From Dioszegia crocea (taxonomy: Eukaryota; Basidiomycota; Tremellomycetes; Tremellales; Bulleribasidiaceae), in the NCBI GenBank assembly GCA_001600615.1, contig BCKK01000007.1, positions 898,431 to 962,430 of the forward strand: 64,000 nt of DNA, written 5' to 3'. The translations under genes were made by a program, and so were the position numbers. Shown piece by piece: positions 1 through 10,427 of the stretch. The first letter of the stretch is position 1, and every line of letters begins with the position of its first letter. The notes below the pieces were generated by a model. The model searched no databases, was not told where the DNA came from, and saw nothing but the letters and a program-made list of their open reading frames with translations.

Positions 1-55
1 GGGATGGCGGAAGCATACGGATCGAAGATATTGTATGATCGACGAGAATGACTCA

Positions 56-1039
56 CTAATTTTGAGAAATTGGATCTCTCGCGCCTCCGATCCTGGGGGT
101 CGGATTGGCAATGGGGGCAGCCTGTACGTAGACCTGACTCGGCTCACGCTGTGTTTGAGGCCATTCAGGTTGCGTACCAGCTGGCAATCCATCCTGCGAT
201 GATGAGCTATCATCCTACTATTATAGGTATACGTCGCGACTAACCCTTTCACCGCCCTGACCTTGACCTTGATCAAAAGCAGTCCCCTGATTCTGACCTT
301 GACCATGCATAGCTCCCTGATGCTGGCCCACCCCGGATCCGTGATTGTCCAGCCCCGAAGCCGAACGAGATACAGCTGTGCTCGTACCCGGGCTCATACC
401 CGCGCCATTCCCATACCCGTTCTGCTCCCTCATATTCGCCACCTTGGCTTGCCGGTACTTCTTCGTACTGTAATAACTCCTCTGCCGGGATCCACTCCCG
501 GTTCCAGTCCCAGTATCGACACTCATCCCTAGCGACGGTGCAAACCCGCCAGATCCATTCATACCCTGCTTTCCGCCCGCCTGTTGATACGTGGGTACTT
601 GAGACATGCTTGTGATCGGCGCGAAAGGGTGAGTAGCGCGGGATACTGTACTACAGCCGCAACTGCCTCCACAGGCTTTGCACTGACTGCCGCTGGCTGG
701 AGCGACGAGGGAAGCGGGCGCAGACTTGACCTTGGCCTTAGCGTTCGCTTTGGCTTTCCCAGCGGTCTGAGGAGCGGGAGCGGTCGGGTACAGGGAGTCA
801 GAGAGAGGTGTGCCGGTAGATGCCGAGGCAGAGATGGTAAGGCCGGGTGTGTGTATACGAGGGGATGGAGTGTCGAGTGGGGAAGGTGGACTGGCGTGCG
901 TGCGCCAAGATAGAATGCGCTGTTCTTGGATCGGAGTGAGGTAGACTGAGGATGAAGCGATAGATGGGAGAGTTGGGCGTTTGGATGCTTTGGGAATGTA
1001 TGGGTAAGGCGGGTTTGGGCGGGGATAGCTGTGGGGCAT
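56..1039 (-). CDS. Low-complexity hypothetical protein
   Basis: I do not recognise this protein. From the ATG at 1039 an open frame of 272 codons runs to a TAA at 221. It is rich in Pro, Ser, Gly and Gln, with an Ala/Lys stretch near residues 90-110, a Cys-rich patch (CKACGGSCGC, near residue 120) and Gly/Gln repeats at the end. The region below 221 also reads as coding on the same strand to a TAG at 56. Joining the two needs an intron of only about 30 bases with a GTTAGT donor near 251, so the C-terminal extension is inferred; if that splice is wrong the gene ends at 221. Composition suggests an intrinsically disordered protein. No membrane segment or catalytic motif is visible. The Cys patch could bind a metal, but nothing else supports this. 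Confidence 0.5.
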
Positions 1040-2920
1040 TGGGTGGGGCAGGAGTTGTAGGGGTGACGGTGATGAGGTGTGGGGGTAGTGGGCGGGTGGC
1101 CAATGAGAGGTAGTACTTGGCGAAGGGTCTGCGGAGAAGGACGTTGAGGTTTTGTGTTGTAAGGGTGGGAGGTGGAGGATGATCTATGGGAGACAAGGTG
1201 TGATGGTAGACTTTATGGTTAAGCGTGAATTGATGCTTTACGTATAGAGGCAAGATGGGGAATGGGGCCGAGGTATATATGTCTCGTCGGGGAGGATGAT
1301 CGGTGTAAGGGCTCTATCACGTCAGCGGGGCTCAATAGGCCTTCTGTATCGTCTTCAGTATCGTCATCAATGGAAGAAGGACGTCCGGACCCGACTGGGC
1401 CCGAGACGGGACGTACTCTTTGTGTTTCAGAGTCCAGGCCGAGCCGAAGTATCGGGACGATCGGACCGGTGAGAGCGGTCGACGAAACTGCTCTCTTCCG
1501 TCAAGCGGGGTTGTTGGGGGTTTATACAGGCAAAGCAGGACGCATTTTTTGGTTGATTGAGTATCGATCAGTCCATCAGAGAACGAGAGGCGAATGAGAG
1601 GATAAGGTGGGGACGTGCGCAAAGACACAAACAGATCGACGACAATGGTGCTGGATCCAGGTGAGGGAAGGGGCAGAAAGGCAGGAAACGTCACATGGGC
1701 TTGGTAACGCTTTGGGGCAAGTACGCCGTAAAGGAAGTGGAAGCCCTTTACCCCGTTGACCTCCGTGTCCAACCGTACCCCTGCTCTTACGCGCAAGGAG
1801 GCCAAAGGGACCGGACTGAAAGGGTGTAGAGCGTTTCGAAAGGTCCATCAGGCTCGAGTTCCTTTGTTTCCAGCTCACCCGGACTAGCTCGGCCCTGCTC
1901 GGTCATACTGTGCGGACCGAGTTGGGGACCTGGCACGGCTCGCGCAGGTTATGGCCGGATGAGTGAGATGTCCGATATGACCCGATAAGCATAGCAGGTT
2001 AGACCTGATCTGGGCCTTCCACGTCCTTCGCTTCATCAGTGCGCTTCTCAGGAGCCATCCAGTCGCATTACAGAACCGGATGTGGAGATGGCGAAGCGAA
2101 GTCAGCGGATACAGTACGCAGATTCAGTTTCGGGTCAGTATCGAGCCTCTCAGCCTTCCGACAGGCGCTCGAAGGCTCTCGGAGGCGCACGACCCAAGGA
2201 TAGCGCGTTGACGGCATGAGTGTGTGGGTAGCACACAGTCAGTCCTTGCTTTGGCCCTTTGTTTACTGGGCACATCGTCGTGTCAGCTGCCATGAGTACG
2301 CTGGGAGACACAAAGCAAGCGAGGACATACACAAAAGGGCCAGCCTTTCAACCCTCCACAAGCTCCGGTCAACTCGGTCTTAGCTTTGCTGATCCTCTCC
2401 TTTCAACCCTTTCCATTGTATCATCCATCTCTCATCTCTCATCTCTCATATCCTCCACCCTTCCCTCCCATCTCAGCTTCCCTCGCGCCAACGTATCGAC
2501 TCACTTGAGCTCTCGTATCGTGGTTGAGTTCTGTGAGTCTTCCCTCCTTCGCCAGCGGATACGTGGCCAAGGTCGTTGGGTTGAATATGGAAGGACGGAG
2601 TGCACGTTGGCCTTTCTTTTGCACGGGCAGCAGACGCGTCAGTGGCGGAGGCGTGGACAGGGATGAGGGCATATCTCTCGACATCTGCCAAGGGAAAGAG
2701 ATCCCGGATGATGGTATGACGTCTGCATCTCGGTCAAAAAGGGCATCTTTGATCCTCCGCCCTTTCCCCGCCATCTCCGGTCCGATCTCACCTTCCCCAT
2801 CAGGGAATTCTGCTATTCGTTGGTATCATCCCCCCTTGTCCCCCTATCCAACGTTTTTCCGGGCGCTTGCTCTTCAACTGTACTTACTCTGTAGCGCTCG
2901 AGCATACACGATCAGCACTA
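1040..2920. other. Long intergenic region, divergent promoters
   Basis: This 1.9 kb stretch separates the starts of two divergent genes. Short frames are open on both strands (for example 1332-1805 minus, 2439-2774 minus and 2259-2666 plus), but none carries a recognisable motif and they overlap each other. A pyrimidine-rich tract with repeated CTCAT units lies at about 2397-2500. A good donor (GTGAGT at 2533) and an acceptor (TAG ending at 2894) would fit a 5' untranslated intron of the downstream DUF89 gene; this is inference. Confidence 0.4.
2397..2500 (+). promoter_or_regulatory. Pyrimidine-rich tract upstream of ARMT1-like gene
   Basis: The plus strand is almost all C and T here, with three consecutive near-identical CTCATCT units around 2430-2450. 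CT-rich tracts of this sort often precede transcription starts in fungi. It lies about 420-520 bases upstream of the DUF89 gene's ATG, which would fit if a 5' untranslated intron exists. The role is inferred from position and composition only. Confidence 0.3.
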
Positions 2921-5106
2921 TGAGTGACCAGCAGACCAACAAGTCCAAGGCGCCGTCCAAGACGATGGTGAGTTTCAGGCCAATATTGACCTCTTTACTC
3001 GGAGGTAAAACAGGCAACGTGCGGGGGAGGGAGATGTTATATCGAGCTGCTGGAGCCAGAACTGACAGGTATAGCTTAACTTGGGTAACTTGCCTCCTAA
3101 GATGAAGGCATCGGAGCTTAAGACTGCTGCCAGCGTGAGTAGCTTAAATGTTATCGAGGCGAGACCAGGCGCTGATGGGCTTATCAGTCTTACCCCCGCA
3201 CACCTTCGCGTGTCAACCCAAGTGAGTGGTCTCGTTCTTCCTACGATGAGAGACGCGCTGACATACCCAGACCAGCCGCCATGGCCCGCATGTACGTTTC
3301 TGCTGTCTTGCATGTGTATAGACAGAGCCTGTAGCTGACTTTGCTAGACCGTGGTTACCACGAGTACTCGTTTGCCCACGTAAGTCTCACCTCCTACTTT
3401 GTCCTCAGCCGGACCTGGGGCTGACAATACAGGCTACTATGGGTGTCCGTCTCCCCACCATCCTCGGCAAGGCCATTGACGATGTCTGGAAGACTCTCAA
3501 CCAGGAGACCGAGGAGGAACGCATCGTGGACCTCATCAACTGTATTCACAGGCTAGAGGACCTCATGGGCGACTTGCAGAACAACAGCAAGCTCAGGCCC
3601 ATCATTGACGATGGTGCCGGAGATATCGCTCTTTGGAACAAGGAGATTGCCAAGTTCTTCCGAGGCAAGGACTTTATGAACGCCCCCTGGCTATTTGCCG
3701 AGGCGTACAAGTACCGAAGGCTTAGGGAGTGTTTCTCTCTTTCCAAGTACTGGGTTGATTACGGTGAGCTGCTGCATCCTCCGTATCCAGGCACATCAGC
3801 TGATGTCAACAGACGTCTTCTTCAGGCAGAAGTGCGACACCTTCTCCCGATCCAACCAGGCCGTCTTTGAGCTCTCGCAGCGATTCTCGCAGCCCCACGA
3901 GATCGACTCGAGCTTGTCCGACGCGGACAAGAAGGAGAAGCTCAAGCTTGTCTTCCACGAGTTGACCCAGGGTAAGTTGACTTGAGCTCGAAACATCCCT
4001 GGATTCTGACTGACCCCTTAGTCTGTCTCTGGGGTAACTCTACCGATCTCTCCCTACTCATCGACATGACCGAGGAGGACATCAGGAAGCTCCAGTCTAC
4101 CGGCGGTGATCACCTCGCTGCGACCGAGAAGAACATTCTCGGAAACGACCTCCGCACTCTTGCCGACTACGTCACCGGCATCAAAGGTGGCCGAATTGAC
4201 TTTGTCCTCGACAACGCTGGTAAGTTGCCGCCTACCCTACGAATGGGAGAATACTGATGGATCAAGGTTTCGAGCTATACTGTGATCTCGTCTACGCCGA
4301 CTGGCTTATTCAGTCCGGTATCTGCTCCGAGGTCATCTTCCACGGTAAGAAGATCCCTTGGTTCGTCTCGGACGTTACCAAGTTTGACTGGAACTGGTGA
4401 GTCAGGCCTTCCGTGGACCCAGGATTTAAAGCTCACTTTCTCAGGCTGCTCAACTCTTGTGTCTACGGCCAGCTCTTCCCCGATGCGTCCGATGTCGAAA
4501 TTGACTCGCTGCGCACGCTCGGAAACAGGTGGAAGCAGTACGAGAAGGAGGGCAAGTGGAAGTACGAGGCTCACCCCTTCTGGTGCACTGGTTACACCTT
4601 CGTCAGTTCCCTCGACCCTTATCTTATCTTCAAATGGTCCAGAACTGACTTTTGCAGTGGGACCTCCACTCTGAGGCTCCTGATCTTTTCCAGGAGTTGT
4701 CCGAGTCTGACTTGGTCATCTTCAAGGGAGACTTGAACCACCGTAAGTCTCCCTCCTGTCAACTGCTTCATCACCGCAGGGGCATCAGCTGATCCCAACA
4801 GGTAAATTGACATACGATTGTCACGCACCCATGGACACCTCATTCCCCATGGCCATCGGACCCATGGCTTCCGAAGCCGGCGCACCACCCGTGTGCTCTC
4901 TCCGAACCATCAAGTCTGACGTCGTTGTCGGTATCCCCAGCGGTGTTGGAGAGAAGCTCGACGAGGAAGAAGCAGGATGGAAGATTTCAGGCAAATACGT
5001 GAGTTTCCCTGTCGGTGCTTCTCTCGACAGAACTGTAGCTGATGAATCATAGGCCGTTGTCCTTCTTTCGCCTGGTCGACCGGGAGAGGCTCCTCAGTTC
5101 GCCTAA
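2921..5106 (+). CDS. DUF89 / ARMT1-type damage-control phosphatase
   Basis: The protein belongs to the DUF89 family (human ARMT1, yeast YMR027W), metal-dependent phosphatases that hydrolyse damaged or excess phosphometabolites such as fructose 1-phosphate; an acidic-residue methyltransferase activity was also proposed for the human protein. The first exon encodes MSDQQTNKSKAPSK and ends at a GTGAGT donor. Small exons then give a segment with RGYHEYSFAHATMGVRLP, typical of the family N-terminus. The helical region follows (AIDDVWKTLNQE), then LWGNSTDLSLL, the metal-site motif FVLDNAGFELYCDL, and near the end LVIFKGDLNHRKL, the conserved KGD-N-R phosphate/metal loop. The end LLSPGRPGEAPQFA is followed by TAA at 5104-5106. 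About nine short introns interrupt the gene. All key motifs are present, so it should be active. It converges on the aquaporin gene downstream. Confidence 0.9.
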
Positions 5107-5442
5107 ACTACCGATGGATTATGGCGCCTTTGACCTAGGAAGTAATGAATTCTGGATGTCTATAGATTAACCAATATGTATCCTCAAGTGCCTTCTTATG
5201 ACCTAGGTTTGGGTCGGTGTCAGCGCCACACCCTCATCGGCGGCCTGGCGATTCAGTTCAACGGGATTTGCTATGCGGCACAAATACATTCTACAAAGTG
5301 TCCGTGTATGAGTGTCCTAGCCCCTCGAAATCTACTAATCTATGCCATTTTCGTGTGTTGGCTCTATTCTCTAGTCGTGTGTAGTCGTTCCAGTTCATGA
5401 TATTCCCTCATCGCCCAGATCTAACCCCATCGGTGGTCCAGA
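5107..5442. other. Convergent intergenic region
   Basis: About 335 bases lie between the 3' ends of the DUF89 gene and the first aquaporin. It is expected to hold both 3' untranslated regions and poly(A) signals. I see no conserved frame or repeat in it. Confidence 0.4.
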
Positions 5443-6988
5443 TCAAACATGATTTGTGCTGGGCCGATGTAGAATCTCTCTCCGATACTTTTTGCCTGCG
5501 GAGGGTGGAGGTGGTACAAGGGGCTCTACGGAGTCTTGTCCTGGGTTGACTTGCCTGTTTTTGTCAGCTCTGCTCCCATACCTGACCAAAACGAAAGAGG
5601 AGGATGCAGGGCATAGGAAACTTACCAGTACTTGATCAGTTTCAGGAACTGGTAAAACCCGCTAGCCAAGAGTGCACCTAGAGTTGGTCCTAGCCCTATA
5701 GATCAGTACCTGTTTCCGAATTCCGACCAACGAATAGTCGACTCACAATATATCCAGTGGTATGTCTGGAAACCCTCAACGCAGGATGTTCCAAATGCCC
5801 TAGCCACACTACTGAATTAGCACACAAACTTTACAAGGGCGCAGGAAATCGAGGACTGGACTCACTTCAGACCAGCACCGGTATACTGCGCTGCAAAGAG
5901 AGTCGAAGCCAGCAAGGTGAATCCGAATCCCAGCGGAGCATGTGGTGTGACGGAGTGCTTCTCTAGATCAGGTGTCAGCTTCTTTATTGTGCGGACTGTG
6001 GGAGATCAACTCACCGACACCCAACATCAACACCGTCAAGATTAGAGTGGTAGTTGCGAACATTTCGATAAACAGTCCTTGCACGAGAGAGGTATTGGTG
6101 GCGAGCGTAAGGTTTACAGATGATTCGCCGGGTAACAAGCCGGAAAGAATGAAGGCTGCTACGATACCGCCGGCCATTTGTGAGAAGGAGACGACTGTAT
6201 TAGTCAGCATCATGTCCTGACATCGCCGAATATGTGATTTATTGACGTACGGAAGAATCTGACTGGTTTTATCACTCCGCAGACACATAAAGCGAGCGAG
6301 ACGGATGGGTTGAAGATACTGCCAGTGAAGCGGTAGAAGATGGATGCAGTGCCGTATAGCGCTGTTCCGGTGGCGAAGGCTCGATACATGTTGGCCTAGA
6401 GGATGTCAGCCCGAGCCTGAGCACAATGCAATCAAGGGTGGGTAAACTTACGACCAGACGATCACTGGTGTCCGCTGTTGATTCTGCGTCCCCGCTTATA
6501 CTCATGCTGACCGTAGAGACACTCTGAGATGCCTGCGATTGTTAGCCTTGATAGTTTGACTCTAAATTTGATCGACTTACCCCTAAAGAGATGATCAAGA
6601 ATAATATGGTCCCGACAAATTCTCCAGCCATGGCGATTGAATCATTCCGAATATTGGTAAAGATGGATTCTTTCACCAAGATGGATCCCTGCTGTAAGAA
6701 TGTCGGACGCTTCTCTAGTGTGCCGGGTTGCGGGCCATCCGGGCGAGCTTCCTCTGCATCGCGTTGGTTGGTAGGACGGCGGCGAAGTACTTCAGGCCTA
6801 GGGTCGGGGTATGGTGTGCTAGGCTTCCTCCCCTCTTTGCTATGCTGACTCCTGCGATCTTCTTCCTCGCCTTCTGGAGGGTCGCTGATGGAGTGTCGAG
6901 AAGCTGGAGAGGACGGTTCGGCTTCGGCGGCGGGGAGTGTATCGTCTGAATGGTTCGAATGTAGGGATTGGGATGGGAAGTAGGACAT
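5443..6988 (-). CDS. Aquaporin (MIP family), divergent copy with long N-terminus
   Basis: A major intrinsic protein: a six-helix plasma-membrane water or small-solute channel. The ATG at 6988 opens a charged, Pro/Ser-rich cytosolic N-terminus of roughly 100 residues. The first helix block is IAMAGEFVGTILFLIISLG. After two short introns comes FRFTGSIFNPS-type sequence ending GVIKPVRFF, where the first half-helix motif is NPS instead of NPA. The second half gives QYTGAGLN|SVARAFG, so an intron splits the Asn codon and the second motif reads NSV. It ends with QTYHWIYW, GLGPTLGALLASGFYQFL and a last exon QVNPGQDS up to the TGA at 5443-5445. The two degenerate NPA boxes make substrate prediction unsafe. 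Two further aquaporin genes lie at 44-47.5 kb, and they keep the same late intron position. The shared helical core is well supported; the exact N-terminal exon limits less so. Confidence 0.88.
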
Positions 6989-7637
6989 CAATCTTGGAGC
7001 AAAAGTAAAGTGAGATGATAATGGGTACAGTAGAGATCAAGTAGAAGGTCGAGACTTTTCAGTCAATGGCTCAAGGTGATGTTGCACTGCACACTCCACA
7101 CCGAGGAACGAGACGGAGGGTTCGCTGGAATGAAGCTTTGCTTACCCTAGCTTTTGACGTCACCTTACAGCACTCCATGCGTAATGTCCAAGAACACCTG
7201 GCTGAGTAAAGAGACTGCGCAGCCATGGAAAATTTGATCTTTTGATCTGCATCCGACATTCGAGGAGGTACCGTTCCTGGTCTAGAAGGAGGAAGAGAGG
7301 AGATAGAGATGATTCGGGGAATATTGCGGGGAGGAGTTCCATGCCGACCCATGCCGACCCGGCTGACGATGAGGAATGTTGCTGCTTGTGGTGTAACAGC
7401 TGTGGGGAAGCTGTCGGGTGTATTCTGTCGGCTGCATCCTCTCGGCCGGTGCACCTAATATCAAGCAGACGGAGAGAGAGACAGGAGACGCAGTCAAGAC
7501 AGGCACTGCCACCGAAACTTCCAAGTGAGGCACAGTGAAAATTTGAAACGCTTCATGACGTCATTATCCTATATCCTATCCTACTCATACAAAGTGGTTT
7601 GTTCGACATGGTGTTACAAGGTACTGCCGAACCGGGA
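6989..7637. other. Intergenic region upstream of aquaporin
   Basis: About 650 bases between the aquaporin start and the 3' end of the glucoamylase gene. It should hold the aquaporin promoter and the glucoamylase 3' untranslated region. The only structure seen is a short direct repeat of CATGCCGACCC near 7341-7362 and a TATCC-rich patch near 7563-7585. Open frames on both strands here have no recognisable content. Confidence 0.35.
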
Positions 7638-9986
7638 TTACAACAGCCTTCTCGCCCGCACAGCACTGAGGAAACTAGCATATGACCAAGTCAAGTCTCT
7701 GGCACCGACCTGACTTCCGTCCCAGCTGTGAAGATCAGCAATTTTCCTCTCTTCAGCCAAAGCGCGAGACGTAGAGCACTCGACGTACCGATGTATCTGC
7801 TCGCTCATTCTCCCATCATCCGTTACCCAGCTACTTCCAGTGTACAGATACGCATCACCGACCGCCTTGAGCCTTTCTAGCGCCTCTGATAGCCCGACCG
7901 AATCTGTTACAGGTCCAGAAGACACAGGCATCCCGAGAATGTCGGACCAGAATGGGATGGTGAGATTTGTAATGATGATACTTGATTGCTGCTGGGCGAA
8001 GGTCGTATGAGCGCGGTAGATCATCTCTGATACAGAGAAGGTACAGATGAACCTAATTCATCAGATACCGCACACTTTTCAGAAGATACTGAAGCTCGGG
8101 GCAACTCACCATGGATTTCCCTTACTAGTCCCAATCCCATTGTAAACATCCTCCTTATACCTCCCAACAGCCCATCCCTCTGTCCAATTCTTCCCATTAT
8201 TCACCGCATACAGCTTATCAAAACTGAGGACATACTCCCTCAACGTGCTCAACACCTTATCGTCAACCGCACTCCACTCTCCCGACTCAGCACCAGCGTG
8301 CAGGATCGCCAGGGGCACAGCACAGTCCAGTCCCGACCGCCCTTTCTTTGCAAATCCTCCAATACGCATTTGATCCTCGTGCGCTGTCAGATTTGGCGGT
8401 TCGGTAATGGTTGCGAGGTAGTAGTTGTGTTGATTGTCCCAGAATGCTGAGAGTCGAGCGGAGAGCTTTGATGCTTGGGATAGGTAGAACTCTGCTGCGC
8501 CGAGATCGTCTAGTCTCGTCGCTAGCTTTCCGCCCGCTTGTAGAGCCCGGAGGGAAACGAGCAGTGTGAAGAGGTGTTGACCGTTCCTGAAGACTTCAGC
8601 TCATGTTCGATGTGATGTACGTGCACATCCACAGACACGAGACCAGAGACTGACTTACACTTCTTCCCAAAGATCGAACCCGCGCTCCCACCAACCACCT
8701 CCGACCTCCTCTAAATCGTTCTTGATCACTTTACCCACTTCACGGAGTTTAGCAGGGTCATACAGGCGGTCTCGCACATAAGTCAGATCGGCCGGATAGC
8801 CGCGATCAAGCAAGAATAGAGCATATGGGATGAGAGCAAGCGCTCGCAGGGCTGGACCATCACTGAGGCATTAGCACCTCGAAGCGGACTCCGGAATCTA
8901 CTCACCGTTGTGGTCTACCCCAATTCCCATTGAAGGCCGCACCATCCACATGGAACTTAGGCTCATTCAGCCCTCCATCCCATAGACCGCCCGAGGGGTT
9001 TTGGACGGCCTGAATGTCTGCCTGACTAGAAATGTACGCCCTGATCAGGGGTTCAACGAGGTAATCAGGTTCCATATCCATCTCGAGATCATGTATCGTT
9101 GTCTTGATGTCGCCGCTCGTATCGTTCAACCATGGCCGGAGGTAAGCGGGCGGTAATAATCGAGGGAGAAAGGTCGAAATGATCAGAGCGGCGTCTCTTG
9201 TCCAAGTGAACTTTAGTCGTCAGCAGTAGCACCATCAGCATGCCCCTATCCATCCGGCTCCGATCCCCTCATAGCGTAACCCATCAGACCCTCGAATGGC
9301 CTCGAGCAGTGCTCTACTCCACATGCATATTCCTCCCCCTTTCCAGGCGCCAAACTCAACATCGAAAAGAATCAGCTGACATGATAATCCGGCTCATCCT
9401 CCCATTCGCCCTTACTGCTCGCGGCCACCACCACTCCGTCTGCTGCTCCCGCCTCTGGTCCGATATTAGCGGCCATCGCAGCCCAAGCTACCCTTTCTTC
9501 CTTCTTGACCCATTTCTCAAACTTGTCCTTCTCCGCCACCCCGCCCGCACTTGGCGCTGGAGCATCAACAGTCGCTGCTGATGCAGACGCCAGCAGGGGC
9601 GCTGGGACACTGTGAGAGGAGTGAGGATTGAGACCGATGTTGGAGCGAGTAAACCAAGAGTATAGCTCGTGTCGATAGCAAAGATAGATGGAGAGGTAGA
9701 GGATGAAGCCGACAGGGATGCAGAATTTGGATATTTCCCATAAGAGATTATCGACTGAAGGCTTTAGCTTGTGTTTCTAGATTGGTCGGAAGGCAGGAAG
9801 TGATGGAGATCTCGACTGACGCTTCTCTTCGTCGATGGGATGGTCATGATCATGCTCTTCCTCCTCGTCATGATGATCGTGCTTCTTCGCCGCTGCCGGG
9901 GCTGTCTTGACAGGCGCGACGTCAGAGTCGGATCCAGCAGAGCCGGGAAGGTTGCGCTGGCGCATGATAGAGGGTTCAGATACCAT
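7638..9986 (-). CDS. GH15 glucoamylase with N-terminal membrane anchor
   Basis: Glycoside hydrolase family 15 (glucan 1,4-alpha-glucosidase) releases glucose from starch or glycogen chain ends. Residues 1-55 form an acidic and His-rich tail (KKHDHHDEEEEHDHDHP). A hydrophobic segment follows at about 66-82 (FCIPVGFILYLSIYLCY), best read as a type II signal anchor. After a Ser/Ala/Pro linker the catalytic domain starts near residue 134 (FEKWVKKEERVAW, ANIGP). The GH15 signature FTWTRDAALI comes after a 165-base intron. GRPQRDGPALRA spans another intron. The general acid lies in FDLWEEV, the general base in GRMSEQIHRY, and the end has GARDLTWSYASFL before the TAA at 7638. Both catalytic Glu residues are present. 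Length is about 630 residues. No starch-binding CBM20 domain was seen. The anchor implies a surface or secretory-pathway enzyme rather than a freely secreted one. Confidence 0.92.
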
Positions 9987-10427
9987 GTCGAGAAGAGTAG
10001 ATGGCGTGGATAGGGGGTCGTCTAGCTGGGAGGATGTGACAAGAAGAATGATTGATGAATGACCGAGGTCGGTGGCGATCGCGTGTGATTTTGGCCCTAC
10101 AGCTGCCTCCTCGTACGACCGTAAATTGCGTCCTTGTGTACATCTGCCCTACTTATCATGCATCGGCACAGCTACTACCAATATTCCCGAGCTGGGCAGC
10201 CCAGTAGCTGAGAGACCCAAACTCTTTCATGCATTCATTTCAAGACATTTCACCATCTCAGCAACTCCAACCTCCCTTCTGCTCACAGGCCTGCCCTCCC
10301 CTCCTCAGCCTTCCCTCTTTGCATGTCGTCTCATTTCTCTTCGAGACAAGCTATGTTCAGTTCTCACTTTAATTTCTCCACCTTCCACCTCCACCCCATA
10401 TCTAAAATCACACCACTCCCAACCAGC
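9987..10427. other. Intergenic region, glucoamylase promoter side
   Basis: About 440 bases between the glucoamylase start codon and the stop codon of the next minus-strand gene. The stretch at about 10260-10440 is strongly pyrimidine-rich on the plus strand (purine-rich on the coding strand of both neighbours). No gene is supported here. Confidence 0.35.

Noticed and set aside
1332..1805. Minus-strand frame of 157 codons in the first intergenic region
   Set aside because: No recognisable motif, no supporting splice signals, and overlapping open frames on both strands; open by composition.
2439..3105. Open frames on both strands upstream of the DUF89 gene
   Set aside because: They lie over the CT-rich leader region and the first exon or intron of the DUF89 gene; none has family features.
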